Source: Bosea sp. OAE506
GTDB taxonomy: Bacteria > Pseudomonadota > Alphaproteobacteria > Rhizobiales > Beijerinckiaceae
DNA: 64,000 nt
NCBI RefSeq assembly: GCF_040546595.1
Contig: NZ_JBEPOB010000001.1
Location: 3,535,001 to 3,599,000, forward strand
Direction of reading: 5' to 3'
Part shown: piece after piece, positions 50,988 through 60,816 of the stretch
Numbering within the stretch: position 1 is the first letter of the stretch
How the letters are laid out: each line of letters begins with the position of its first letter
Translations under genes and position numbers: made by a program
The notes under the pieces: generated by a model
Told to the model about the DNA's origin: nothing
The model's database searches: none
What the model saw: only the letters and a program-made list of their open reading frames with translations

Positions 50988-52737
50988 TCACTCGGCCGCC
51001 GTTCCCATCGCCTGCCGCAGCGGCGCGACCTGTGCCTCGTGCAGCGCCCGGTAGGGACCGTCGGCCCGCAGCAGCTCGTCATGGCGGCCCTGCTCGGCGA
51101 TGCCGGCCTGCGTCACCACGACGATGCGGTCGGCATGGCGGATCGTGGCGAGGCGATGGGCGATGACCAGCGTCGTGCGTCCCTCGGAGAGTTCGGTCAG
51201 GGATTGCTGGATCGCGGCTTCCGTCTCTGTGTCGAGCGCCGAGGTTGCCTCGTCGAGGATCAGGATCGGCGGATTTTTCAGGAAGATGCGGGCGATGGCG
51301 AGGCGCTGCTTCTGGCCGCCTGAGAGCTTGACGCCGCGCTCGCCGATCACCGTGTCGAGCCCGGCCGGCAGGTCCGCGATCATCGTCTCGAGCCGCGCGC
51401 GGCGGGCGGCCTCCGTGATCTCTTCTTCGCTCGCATCGAGGCGGCCATAGGCGATGTTCTCGCGGATGGTGCCGGCGAAGAGGAAGACATCCTGCTGGAC
51501 CGACGATCCCGATCTGGCGGCGCAGCGAGGCGAGCGTCAGGGCGCGAATGTCGTGCCCATCGACGGTGATGCGCCCGGCATCGACCTCGTAGAAGCGCGG
51601 CAGCAGCGAGAGCAGCGTGGTCTTGCCGGCGCCGGAGGGGCCGACGAAGGCGACCGTCTCGCCGGCCGCGACCGACAGCGCGATTCCCGAGAGGACCGGG
51701 CGCTCGCTGGCGTAGCCGAAGCCGACGCCCTCGAAGCGGATGTCACCCTTCAGCGGCGGAGCATCGATCGCATCAGCGGCATCGGCGATATCGGGCTCGG
51801 TCGCGAGCAGTTCCTGATAGCGCTGGAAGCCGGCGATACCCTTCGGATAGGTCTCGATCACGCCCGCGATCTTGTCGAGCGGACGATAGAACACGCCGAC
51901 AAGCAGCAAAAATCCGACGAAACCGCCGACGCTGAGGCTGCCCTGCACGACGTAATAGGTGCCGGCCAGCATCACCGCGAGCTGGACCATGCGCATGCCC
52001 AGATAGTTCACGGCCTGGCTGGCGGCCATGATGCGGTAGGCTTCGAGCTTGGTGGTGCGATAGCGCTGGTTGTCGCCGGCGAAGAGCGCGCGCTCATGGG
52101 CCTCGTTGGCGAAGGCCTGGACGACGCGCATGCCGCCGATGTTCTCCTCCAGCCGCGCATTGAAAGCGCCGACACGGCCGAACTGCAGACGCCAGTTCTG
52201 CGCCATGAGCGCGCCGTAGCGCGCCACGATGAAGCCGGCGAGCGGGACGATCAGCGCGGTAATGAGCGCGAGTTGCGGATGCACATAGAGCATCAGCAGG
52301 AAGGCGCCGATGAAGGTCATGATCGCGATGAAGAGGTCTTCAGGCCCGTGATGGGCGACCTCGCCGATCTCCTCGAGATCCTTGGTCACGCGGGCGACGA
52401 GATGGCCGGTCTTCTGCTCGTCATAGAAGCGGAAGGACAGCTTCTGGAGATGGTCGAAGGCGCGCCGCCGCATCTCCGTCTCGATGTTGATGCCAAGCCT
52501 GTGGCCCCAATAGGTCACGATCGCCATCAGCCCGGAATTGACGGCGTAGACGACCAGCAGCGCCAGGCCCGCCAGCATGATCAGCGGCCAGTCGCCGCGC
52601 GGCAGCAGCAGATCGACGAAGGCCTTCACCGCCATGGGAAAGCCGAGTTCGAGCAGCCCCGACAGCACGGCGCAGCCGAAATCGACCAGGAACAGCGCCC
52701 GGTGCGGCCGGTAATAGGCGAAGAACTCTTTCAGCAT
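50988..52737 (-). pseudogene. MsbA-like ABC exporter with a frameshift in the nucleotide-binding domain
   Basis: The intact part starts MLKEFFAYYRPHRALFLVDFG and carries six membrane segments, then the nucleotide-binding domain up to GPSGAGKTTLLSLLPRF and LASLRRQIGIV. The frame then shifts at 51498-51504, where GGTC appears to be inserted. It resumes in another frame at DVFLFAGTIRENIAYG and continues through GERGVKLSGGQKQRLAIARIF and ILILDEATSALD. Removing four bases restores the usual IGIVQQDVFLF. Unless this is an error, the protein loses its signature motif and D-loop and would be inactive. Confidence 0.8.
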
Positions 52738-52779
52738 GGCGACTTTCTAGAGCAGGCATGGACGGCCCGGAACCACCGC

Positions 52780-52874
52780 GTCATCCCGGACAAGCCGCGT
52801 CAGCGGCGCAGATCCGGGATCCATCATAGGGCTCCGGAGCTTGACGATGGATCCCGGGGCAAGCCCGGGATGAC
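52780..52874. repeat. GTCAT...ATGAC palindromic intergenic repeat, copy 4
   Basis: A 95-bp element beginning GTCATCCCGG and ending CCGGGATGAC, with internal hairpins ATCCCGG...CCGGGAT and GGATCCATC...GATGGATCC. It lies between the ABC exporter and the racemase. Half of this pattern also appears inside dnaE2. Confidence 0.75.
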
Positions 52875-52896
52875 GTGGTGGGCGGCAGAGCGGGCT

Positions 52897-53556
52897 TTAC
52901 CTCACCGCCAGCGCGCCGATCGCCATCGTCACGGCGGCCTGGGTCGGGTCGATCACGGGGATGCCGAGCTCCTCTTCGAGCGGGCGGCGGTGGCGGGCCA
53001 TCCCGGCGCAGCCCATGACGATGGCGCCGGCGCCGTCGATCTCCTTCAGCTCGCGACCGATCGCGATCATGCGCTCAAGCGTGCGGTCGCCCGAGGCGGT
53101 CTCGGCGACCGACATCTCCAGCGGGCGCTCGCCGGCGAGGCGGTCCATCAGCCCCATCTGGCGGAGATAGCGGATATGGCGCGGGATCGAGCGCGACTTG
53201 ATCGCGATCACGCCGAAGCGGTCGGCGCGGGCGAGCGCGGTCAGGACGCCGCTCTCGGCGATGCCGAAGACCGGGCTCGTCGTGCCCTCGCGGGCGACAT
53301 GCAGGCCCGGGTCGGAATAGCAGGCGATGACGAAGGCATCGACGCCGTTGGCGGCCTCGACCTTGCGGCGCAGCGGGATCGTCACGCTCTCGGCATGCTC
53401 CTGCGTCTCGACGCCGAAGGGGCCTTCGGTCAGCGTCTCGCAGAGGATCTCGGGACCCTCGGCATAGCTCAGCGGCAGCACCGCCTGCCGCAATCCTTCC
53501 GTCACGGCCTCGTTCGAGTTGGGGTTGATCACGAGGATGCGGGCGCGGCGGGTCAT
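52897..53556 (-). CDS. Aspartate/glutamate/hydantoin racemase family protein
   Basis: A 219-aa racemase-fold protein. RILVINPNSNEAVTEGLR at the start is typical of hydantoin and Asp/Glu racemases. The two catalytic cysteines are in VIACYSDPGLHV and VMGCAGMARHR. GIAESGVL and VIDPTQAAVTM follow. The frame stays open far upstream, but ATG 53556 begins the family sequence. The neighbouring deaminase-like gene suggests pyrimidine or hydantoin metabolism, which is weak context only. Confidence 0.82.
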   Translation of the reverse strand: MTRRARILVINPNSNEAVTEGLRQAVLPLSYAEGPEILCETLTEGPFGVETQEHAESVTIPLRRKVEAANGVDAFVIACYSDPGLHVAREGTTSPVFGIAESGVLTALARADRFGVIAIKSRSIPRHIRYLRQMGLMDRLAGERPLEMSVAETASGDRTLERMIAIGRELKEIDGAGAIVMGCAGMARHRRPLEEELGIPVIDPTQAAVTMAIGALAVR

Positions 53557-53742
53557 GCGGGTGTATCCGTGAGCGAGGGTAAGCGGTGCGGGCCGCGATG
53601 ATCGGCCGCTCCTGCGGCGGCGTCCAGCCATGGCGGGAGATGGCTCCCGTGCCGCCGACGCGATGCAAGCCGCAGGCCGGCGCTTGCCCAGGGCCCTGCC
53701 CTCACGCAGATTGCCGCCCCCTGCCGACCAAGGAGTCTCGCG

Positions 53743-54027
53743 ATGCGGCCCGTCCTCGCCACCCTTCTCGCCGGTTCCGGCCTGCTGCTGGCGATCATCG
53801 CAGGGCCGGCTCCCGCCCGCGCCGAGAGCTGCGACGACCTCTGGTTCGCCCGCAACGAAATCTACAAGGCGCAGGGCTTCTGCTTCCGCACGCGCCGCGG
53901 CATCGAGGCTTTCGGCAATGCCGGCTGCCAGTATGACAATGCCGATGAGGTGCCGCTCTCGGCCGCGCAGCGCCGCACCATCGCCGACATCCAGCGCGAG
54001 GAACGGGCGCGGCGCTGCCCGCGCTGA
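53743..54027 (+). CDS. YARHG-domain secreted protein
   Basis: A 94-aa protein with a signal peptide (MRPVLATLLAGSGLLLAIIAGPAPARA). The YARHG-type domain starts ESCDDLWFARNEIYKAQGFCF and holds a third cysteine in AGCQYDN and a fourth in RRCPR. This domain occurs in periplasmic or envelope proteins of alphaproteobacteria; its function is not known. It precedes the HerA-like ATPase by 135 bp and is not obviously linked to it. Confidence 0.75.
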   Translation: MRPVLATLLAGSGLLLAIIAGPAPARAESCDDLWFARNEIYKAQGFCFRTRRGIEAFGNAGCQYDNADEVPLSAAQRRTIADIQREERARRCPR

Positions 54028-54162
54028 AACGCCGCCCCGCTTTGCTGTGGACGCCGGGCCCGGGCGGGACGCGGCGGCGATTCCCCGTGCTAGAAGCGCC
54101 GGTCGCGAGCCTGCCGACCCGACCGGGCGGGCGACCTGCGGCAACCGGAGCATTTTGACGGC

Positions 54163-55674
54163 GTGACCACGGCGATCGACATGGGGCTGACACAGGGCGG
54201 CCAACCCGCCTTGCTGGACCTTGCCGAGCTGCTGGCGACGCGGCTCCTCGTTCAGGGCAATTCCGGCTCCGGCAAATCGCATCTGCTGCGGCGCCTGCTC
54301 GAACAGAGCGCGCCTTTGGTGCAGCAGGCGGTGATCGACCCGGAGGGCGACTTCGTCTCGCTCGCCGAGCAGTTCGGCCATGTCGTCGTCGATGCCGAAT
54401 GTGGCGAGGCCGAGTTGCAGCGCGTCGCGCTGCGGGTGCGCCAGCACCGCGTCTCTGTCGTGCTCAATCTGGAAAATCTGGAAGCCGACGAGCAGCTGCG
54501 CGCCACGGCCGCCTTCCTCGGCGGGCTCTTCGATGTCGACCGCTCGCTCTGGTTCCCGATGCTGATCGTGGTCGACGAGGCGCAGCTCTTTGCCCCCGTC
54601 ATGGCGGGCGAGGCCTCCGACGAGGCGCGACGGCTGTCGCTCGGCGCCATGACCAATCTGATGTGCCGCGGCCGCAAGCGCGGGCTCGCCGGCGTCATCG
54701 CGACGCAGCGGCTGGCCAAGCTCGCCAAGAACGTCGCGGCGGAAGCCTCCAACTTCCTGATGGGGCGCACCTTCCTCGACATCGACATGGCGCGTGCGGC
54801 CGATCTGCTCGGCATGGACCGCCGCCAGGCCGAGATGTTCCGCGATCTCGAGCGCGGCCAGTTCGTCGCGCTCGGCCCTGCCCTGTCGAAGCGGCCGCTG
54901 CCGCTGCGGATCGGCTCCGTGACCTCGGTCGATCGCGGCGGCGCGCCGGGGCTGATGCCGCTGCCCGAGCAGGCGCCCGAGGAGGCCGGCAAGCTGATCT
55001 TCACCGCCGGTGCCGACGAGCCTGCGCCGGTGAGCCGCCTGCCGCGCCCGGCCCCGCGACCGCGCCCGGCCGTCCACGACACGCTCCGTCAGATCGAGAA
55101 CCACCGGCCGATGCCCACCGCCGAGCCCGAACCGGAGGTCGAGATGGACCCGGCCGAGCGCGAGGCGATCATGGCCGAGATCCTGCGCGAGCTGATGGCC
55201 GATCCCGAGGCGCGCTCGCGCCAGGTCGCCGTCCTCTACCAGGATTTCACCGTCCGCTGCCGGATGCGGCGGCTCGGCCGCACCCAGCTCAGCCTCGACG
55301 AGTTCCGCCGGCGGCTCGCCGTCGCCAAGGCGGGAGCCGGCGAGGAGATCACCGGCTCGACGACCTGGCAGGCTGCGGTGGAGGCCTCCCTCTCCCTGCC
55401 GGACGATCTGCACGGGCTCTTCCTGTTCATCGCGCGCGCCGCGATGGAGGGCGCGCCCTGCCCCAGCGATGCCGAGCTGGCGCAGGTCTATGGCACCCAT
55501 TCGCCCGGCCGCGCGCGCCGGCTGATCGCCTATATCGAGGAGCGCGGGCTTATCGTCTGCCATGTCGATTTCCGCGGGCAGCGCACGCTCGCCCTGCCGA
55601 CACTCGGCATCGAGACGGCGCCCGGCCAGGGCTCGGCCCGCACCGCCGGAATGCCGCGGGGCGCGCGCGTCTGA
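54163..55674 (+). CDS. HerA/DUF87-type AAA ATPase
   Basis: A 503-aa ATPase: Walker A GNSGSGKSHLLRRLLE near residue 33, Walker B MLIVVDEAQLF around 145, an Arg-finger/sensor region (MTNLMCRGRKRGLAGVIATQRLAK). The C-terminal half is helical with a Pro-rich linker and a wHTH-like end. HerA-type ATPases translocate DNA; some members pair with a nuclease or act in anti-phage defence, but no nuclease is adjacent. GTG 54163 is used; a later in-frame ATG at 54181 is possible. It precedes trpG by 56 bp on the same strand. Confidence 0.8.
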   Translation: MTTAIDMGLTQGGQPALLDLAELLATRLLVQGNSGSGKSHLLRRLLEQSAPLVQQAVIDPEGDFVSLAEQFGHVVVDAECGEAELQRVALRVRQHRVSVVLNLENLEADEQLRATAAFLGGLFDVDRSLWFPMLIVVDEAQLFAPVMAGEASDEARRLSLGAMTNLMCRGRKRGLAGVIATQRLAKLAKNVAAEASNFLMGRTFLDIDMARAADLLGMDRRQAEMFRDLERGQFVALGPALSKRPLPLRIGSVTSVDRGGAPGLMPLPEQAPEEAGKLIFTAGADEPAPVSRLPRPAPRPRPAVHDTLRQIENHRPMPTAEPEPEVEMDPAEREAIMAEILRELMADPEARSRQVAVLYQDFTVRCRMRRLGRTQLSLDEFRRRLAVAKAGAGEEITGSTTWQAAVEASLSLPDDLHGLFLFIARAAMEGAPCPSDAELAQVYGTHSPGRARRLIAYIEERGLIVCHVDFRGQRTLALPTLGIETAPGQGSARTAGMPRGARV

Positions 55675-55730
55675 GGCGCGCAACCTTGACCAGCCCGCCC
55701 CGGTGCGTGCATGACCGGAGCCCAAAATCC

Positions 55731-56360
55731 ATGGCTGGGCCGATGCGCATCCTGCTGATCGACAATTACGACAGCTTCACCTGGAACCTGGTCCACCTGA
55801 TCGGCGGGCTGGGAACCGAGGTCGAGGTGCGCCGCAACGATGCGCTCACCGTCGATGAGGCGCTCAGTGGCGATCATGATGCGATCGTGCTCTCGCCCGG
55901 CCCCTGCACGCCCAACGAGGCCGGCATCTGCCTCGATCTCGTCCGCGAGGGGGCGCAGCGCAAGCCGATCTTCGGCGTCTGCCTCGGGCTGCAGGCGATC
56001 GGGCAGGTCTTCGGTGGCGATGTGGTGCGCGCGCCGCTGCCGATGCATGGCAAGATCTCGGCCGTGCAGCACCGGGCGCGGGGCCTGTTCCGCGGCATCA
56101 ACGGGCCCCTGCAGGCAACGCGCTATCATTCGCTGGTCGTCGCCCGCGAGACCTGCCCGGCCGATCTGACGATCGAAGCCGAGACGGAGGATGGGCTGAT
56201 CATGGCGCTGTCGCATCGCAGCCTGCCGGTCCATGGCGTGCAGTTCCACCCCGAAAGCATCGCCTCTGAGCACGGCGCCACGATCCTGCGCAATTTCCTC
56301 GACCTCGCGGAGCGATGGCAGCGCGAGCATGCGACGCCCGCTTTGGCCGAGGCCGACTGA
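55731..56360 (+). CDS. trpG: Anthranilate synthase glutamine amidotransferase component (TrpG/PabA)
   Basis: A 209-aa class I glutamine amidotransferase: RILLIDNYDSFTWNLVHL, SPGPCTPNEAG, the nucleophile Cys84 in FGVCLGLQAIG, and the His/Glu pair in VQFHPESIAS. It supplies ammonia to TrpE, which is not in the window. ATG 55731 and ATG 55743 (MRILLIDN) are both possible; neither has a close ribosome site. It is followed by trpD after 54 bp. Confidence 0.92.
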   Translation: MAGPMRILLIDNYDSFTWNLVHLIGGLGTEVEVRRNDALTVDEALSGDHDAIVLSPGPCTPNEAGICLDLVREGAQRKPIFGVCLGLQAIGQVFGGDVVRAPLPMHGKISAVQHRARGLFRGINGPLQATRYHSLVVARETCPADLTIEAETEDGLIMALSHRSLPVHGVQFHPESIASEHGATILRNFLDLAERWQREHATPALAEAD

Positions 56361-56414
56361 GCGCCGGCCCGTACCAGCCGCCTTCCCGATCGCCCGTTTT
56401 TCCGCAGAGTTCCC

Positions 56415-57428
56415 ATGGACGATTTCAAGCCCTTCATCGCCAAGGTCGCGACCGGCGCCTCGCTATCGCGGGACGAGGCGCGCGACGCCTTCGACACCAT
56501 CCTCTCCGGCGGCGTCACCAATGCGCAGGCGGCCGCCTTCCTGATGGCGTTGCGCGTGCGCGGCGAGACCACCGAGGAGATCACCGGCGCGGTGGGCGCG
56601 ATGCGCGGCAAGATGCTGACGGTCGACGCGCCCGCCGATGCCATCGACATCGTCGGCACGGGCGGGGATTCCTCGGGCTCCTACAATGTCTCGACGCTGG
56701 CCTCGATCATCACGGCGGCCTGCGGCGTGCCGGTCGCCAAGCATGGCAACCGCGCCGCCTCCTCGAAGACGGGCACGGCCGACGTGCTGATGGCGCTCGG
56801 CGTCAAGGTCGGCCTCGAGCCGGCGGCGACGGCGCGCTGCATCGCGCAGGCCGGCGTCGGCTTCATGTTCGCGCCGACGCATCACGCCTCGATGCGCCAT
56901 GTCGCGCCGGTGCGCGTCGAACTCGGCACGCGCACGATCTTCAACCTGCTCGGCCCACTCTCCAACCCGGCCGGCGTCAAGAAGCAGCTCATCGGCGCCT
57001 TCTCGGAGACCTGGCTCGAGCCGATGGTGAAGGTGCTGGCGAGCCTCGGCTCGACGCGGGTCTGGGCTGTCCACGGCTCCGACGGGCTCGACGAGATCAC
57101 CACGACGGGGCCGACCCGCGTGGTCTCTTTGGACAACGGCAAAATCGAGAGCTTCCAGATCTCGCCCGAGGATGTCGGGCTGGCCCGCGCGAGGCCGGAG
57201 GATCTGCGCGGCGGCGAGCCGGCGCAGAACGCCGAGGCGCTGCGAGCGGTGCTCGACGGGCAGAAGACCGCCTTCCGCGACATCGCCGCCTTCAACGCCG
57301 CGGCCGCGCTGCTGGTCGCCGGCCGGGCGGGCGATCTGCGCGACGGCTTCGCGCAGGCGAATGCAGCGCTCGACAGCGGCAAGGCGAAGGCGACGCTCGC
57401 CGCCCTCGTCTCCAGTTCGAACGCGTGA
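56415..57428 (+). CDS. trpD: Anthranilate phosphoribosyltransferase
   Basis: A 337-aa enzyme joining anthranilate and PRPP. The PRPP loop [14 protein letters not shown] lies at 81-94, followed by [39 protein letters not shown] and the later [14 protein letters not shown] complete it. Length normal. It is 7 bp before trpC. Confidence 0.95.
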   Translation: MDDFKPFIAKVATGASLSRDEARDAFDTILSGGVTNAQAAAFLMALRVRGETTEEITGAVGAMRGKMLTVDAPADAIDIVGTGGDSSGSYNVSTLASIITAACGVPVAKHGNRAASSKTGTADVLMALGVKVGLEPAATARCIAQAGVGFMFAPTHHASMRHVAPVRVELGTRTIFNLLGPLSNPAGVKKQLIGAFSETWLEPMVKVLASLGSTRVWAVHGSDGLDEITTTGPTRVVSLDNGKIESFQISPEDVGLARARPEDLRGGEPAQNAEALRAVLDGQKTAFRDIAAFNAAAALLVAGRAGDLRDGFAQANAALDSGKAKATLAALVSSSNA

Positions 57429-57435
57429 GGGCCCG

Positions 57436-58244
57436 ATGAGCGACATTCTCGCGAAGATCGAAGCCTATAAGCGCCAGGAGATTGCGGCCGCCAAACTGGC
57501 GATCCCGCAGGACCAGATCGAGCGGCTGGCGCGCGATGCCGGCCCGACGCACGGCTTCGCCGAGGCGCTGGCCTCCCAGCACGCCGCCGGCCACCCGGCG
57601 CTGATCGCCGAGATCAAGAAGGCCTCGCCCTCCAAGGGGCTGATCCGCGCCGACTTCGACCCGCCCGTGCTGGCGCGCGCCTATGCCGCTGGCGGGGCCG
57701 CCTGCCTCTCCGTTCTGACCGACGGCCCCTCCTTCCAGGGCCGTCCGGAATTCCTGCTGCAGGCGCGCGCGGCGTCGGGGCTGCCCGTGCTGCGCAAGGA
57801 TTTCCTCTACGATCCCTATCAGGTCTACGAGGCGCGGGCCTGGGGCGCAGACTGCATCCTGATCATCATGGCCGGCGTCGACGACGCCACGGCGCGCGCG
57901 CTGGAGACCACCGCCTTCGACCTCGGCATGGATGTGCTGGTCGAGGTCCATGATGACGTCGAGCTCGACCGGGCGCTCGCGCTGAAGAGCCGCCTGCTCG
58001 GCATCAACAACCGCGACCTGCGCGATTTCACCGTCGATCTCGCTGTGACCGAACGTCTCGCGCCGCGCGTGCCGGCCGACCGGATCGTCATCAGCGAGAG
58101 CGGCATCTTCAGCCACGCCGATATCGGCCGGCTGAACGGCGCCGGCGTCCGGACCTTCCTCGTCGGCGAAAGCCTGATGCGGCAGGCCGATGTGACGGGT
58201 GCGACCCGCGAGCTGCTAACCGGCCGGGCCCAGGAGAGCGCCGC

Positions 58245-58248
<4 letters not shown>
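57436..58248 (+). CDS. trpC: Indole-3-glycerol-phosphate synthase
   Basis: A 270-aa TIM-barrel enzyme: [80 protein letters not shown], and [21 protein letters not shown]. Catalytic Lys/Glu residues are in place. No TrpF domain is fused. The stop overlaps the moaC GTG start (GTGA), so trp and molybdenum-cofactor genes are translationally coupled. Confidence 0.95.
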
Positions 58249-58741
<493 letters not shown>

Positions 58742-58742
<1 letters not shown>

Positions 58743-59953
58743 TGGCCCTGACGCCGGTCCCCGTCGCGCTGCGCGCGCTGCTTGACAGCGTGCCTGGTCC
58801 AACGCCCATCGAGACGCTGCCGCTGGCGCAGTGCGCCTGGCGGGTGCTCGGGTCCGACATCGCGGCGCTGCGGACGCAGCCACCCTTCGCCAATTCGGCC
58901 ATGGACGGCTATGCGGTGCGGGCGGACGATCTCACGCCCGGGACCGAACTGCGCGTTCTCGGCGAATCCGCGGCCGGGCGCTCCTTCGGCGGCAGCGTGG
59001 CCGCCGGCGAGGCGGTGCGCATCTTCACCGGCGCGCCGATCCCCGAGGGCGCCGACACCATCCTGATCCAGGAGAACGCCGACGGTGTCGGCTCGGCCGC
59101 GATCACCGTCCGCGAGGGCGCGCCGAAGGGCAAGTTCATCCGCAAGGCCGGGCTCGACTTCAGCCTGAACGACAGCCTGCTCGCCACCGGGACCCGCCTC
59201 GACAGCGCCGCACTCGGGCTCTCCGCCGCTGCGGGCCACCCGGCGCTGCCGGTGCGCCGCAAGCCGCTGGTCGCGATCCTCGCCACCGGCGACGAGTTGG
59301 TGCTGCCGGGCGAGACCGTGGGGCCGGACCAGATCGTCGCCTCCAACTCCTTTGCGCTCGCCGCTTTGGTCGAGCAGGCTGGCGGAACCGCGCTCGATCT
59401 CGGCATCGCACGCGACGACCATGCCGACCTCGCCGAACGAATCGGCCGGGCGCGGCAAGCCGGTGCCGATGTGCTGGTGACTTTGGGCGGCGCCTCGGTC
59501 GGAGCGCATGACCTCGTCCAGGAGGCGCTGAAGCGCGCCGGGATGGATCTCGGCTTCTGGAAGATCGCGATGCGGCCGGGCAAGCCGATGATGACAGGCC
59601 GGCTCGGCCCGATGGTCGCGATCGGCCTGCCGGGCAACCCGGTGTCCTCGATCGTCTGCGGACATCTCTTTGTCGTCCCGGTGGTCGAGGCCCTGCTCGG
59701 CATGCCCTCGCCCGAGCGCGACCGCAGCGAGCCCGGGCTGCTGGGGCGCGACATGCCCGCCAATGACGAGCGCGAGGATTATCTGCGCTCCAGCCTGGTG
59801 CTGACCGACTCGGGCTGGGAGGCCACGCCCTTCGAGCGGCAGGATTCCTCGATGCTCGGGTTGCTCGCCCAGGCGCAGGCGCTGGCGATCCGCACGGTCT
59901 TCGCGCCGGCCGCCGCTAAGGGCGATCCCTGCCGCTTCATCCGCCTGCGCTGA
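58742..59953 (+). CDS. moeA: Molybdopterin molybdenumtransferase MoeA
   Basis: A 403-aa enzyme inserting molybdenum into adenylated molybdopterin. Landmarks are PPFANSAMDGYAVRADD, IFTGAPIPEGADTILIQEN, LATGDELVLPGETV, TLGGASVGAHDLVQEAL, and AMRPGKPMMTGRLG/GLPGNPVSS. It follows moaC with a one-base TGATG overlap and ends 110 bp before lexA. Confidence 0.95.
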
Positions 59954-59975
59954 GGGGCGACACGGGCACGTCGGC

Positions 59976-60004
59976 TTGCGGAACACAACGCGAACGGGTA
60001 TGGT
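59976..60004 (+). promoter_or_regulatory. lexA promoter with LexA (SOS) box
   Basis: TTGCGG at 59976-59981 and TATGGT at 59999-60004 are 17 bp apart. A perfect SOS box, GAAC-ACAACGC-GAAC, spans 59981-59995 inside the promoter. A second, near-perfect box (GTTC-GTGATTT-GTTT) follows at 60005-60019. Autoregulated lexA expression is expected. Confidence 0.9.
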
Positions 60005-60063
60005 GTTCGTGATTTGTTTCGAATCTGCGGTGATCGGCAGATTTCAGAGCGCCGGCGGGGATC

Positions 60064-60804
60064 ATGCTGACACGCAAACAGTTCGAACTGCTTCGTTTCA
60101 TACAGGAGCGACTGCGCGAAAGCGGCGTTCCCCCCTCCTTCGACGAGATGAAGGATGCGCTCGACCTCAAGTCGAAATCCGGCATTCACCGCCTGATCAT
60201 GGCGCTCGAGGAGCGCGGCTTCATCCGCCGTCTTCCGAACCGGGCGCGGGCGCTCGAAGTGATCAAGCTGCCCGACGGTGCCGGCGGCGGGCTGCAGCCC
60301 GGTGCGCGCCGCTTCAACCCCTCGATCGTCCAGGGCGGGCTCGGCAAGGAGACGCCGCCGGCCAAGGACGGGCTGCCCGGCCGGGTACGGCCGGTCGAGA
60401 CGGCATCGGAGGATGCCCGCAACACGATCGCGATCCCTGTCATGGGCCGCATCGCCGCGGGCACGCCGATCTCGGCGATCCAGAGCCGCAGCCACAGCGT
60501 CGCGCTGCCCGCCGACATGCTGGGCTCGGGCGAGCATTTCGCGCTGGAGGTCCGTGGAGACTCGATGGTCGAGGCCGGCATTCTCGACGGCGACACAGTG
60601 GTGATCCGCCGCCAGGACACCGCCAACACCGGCGATATCATCGTCGCGCTGATCGACGACGAGGAGGCGACGCTGAAGCGGCTGCGCAAGCGCGGCTCCT
60701 CGATCGCGCTGGAAGCGGCCAATCCCGCCTATGAGACGCGCGTGCTCGGCCCCGACCGGGTCAAGATCCAGGGCCGGCTGGTCAATCTGATGCGGCGCTA
60801 CTGA
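60064..60804 (+). CDS. lexA: SOS repressor LexA
   Basis: A 246-aa repressor. The N-terminal wHTH is [33 protein letters not shown]. The cleavage site Ala132-Gly133 lies in MGRIAAGTP. The Ser167 nucleophile is in [10 protein letters not shown] and the Lys205 general base in EATLKRL. It is slightly longer than E. coli LexA because of a low-complexity linker, as in other alphaproteobacteria. It should repress its own gene and the imuA-imuB-dnaE2 operon through GTTC-N7-GTTC sites. It converges on the comEC remnant. Confidence 0.96.
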   Translation: MLTRKQFELLRFIQERLRESGVPPSFDEMKDALDLKSKSGIHRLIMALEERGFIRRLPNRARALEVIKLPDGAGGGLQPGARRFNPSIVQGGLGKETPPAKDGLPGRVRPVETASEDARNTIAIPVMGRIAAGTPISAIQSRSHSVALPADMLGSGEHFALEVRGDSMVEAGILDGDTVVIRRQDTANTGDIIVALIDDEEATLKRLRKRGSSIALEAANPAYETRVLGPDRVKIQGRLVNLMRRY

Positions 60805-60816
60805 CCGGCAGCCGCC

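Noticed and set aside
50726..51082. A longer frame for the HigA-like gene starting at 51082
   Set aside because: The extension overlaps the exporter's C-terminus and lacks a ribosome site, while a strong one precedes 50926.
51454..53601. A 715-codon open frame opposite the exporter and racemase
   Set aside because: Covers two real genes on the other strand and an intergenic repeat; compositional artefact.
53557..55725. Upstream extension of the racemase frame over the ATPase gene
   Set aside because: Runs antisense through the YARHG and ATPase genes; family N-terminus begins at 53556.
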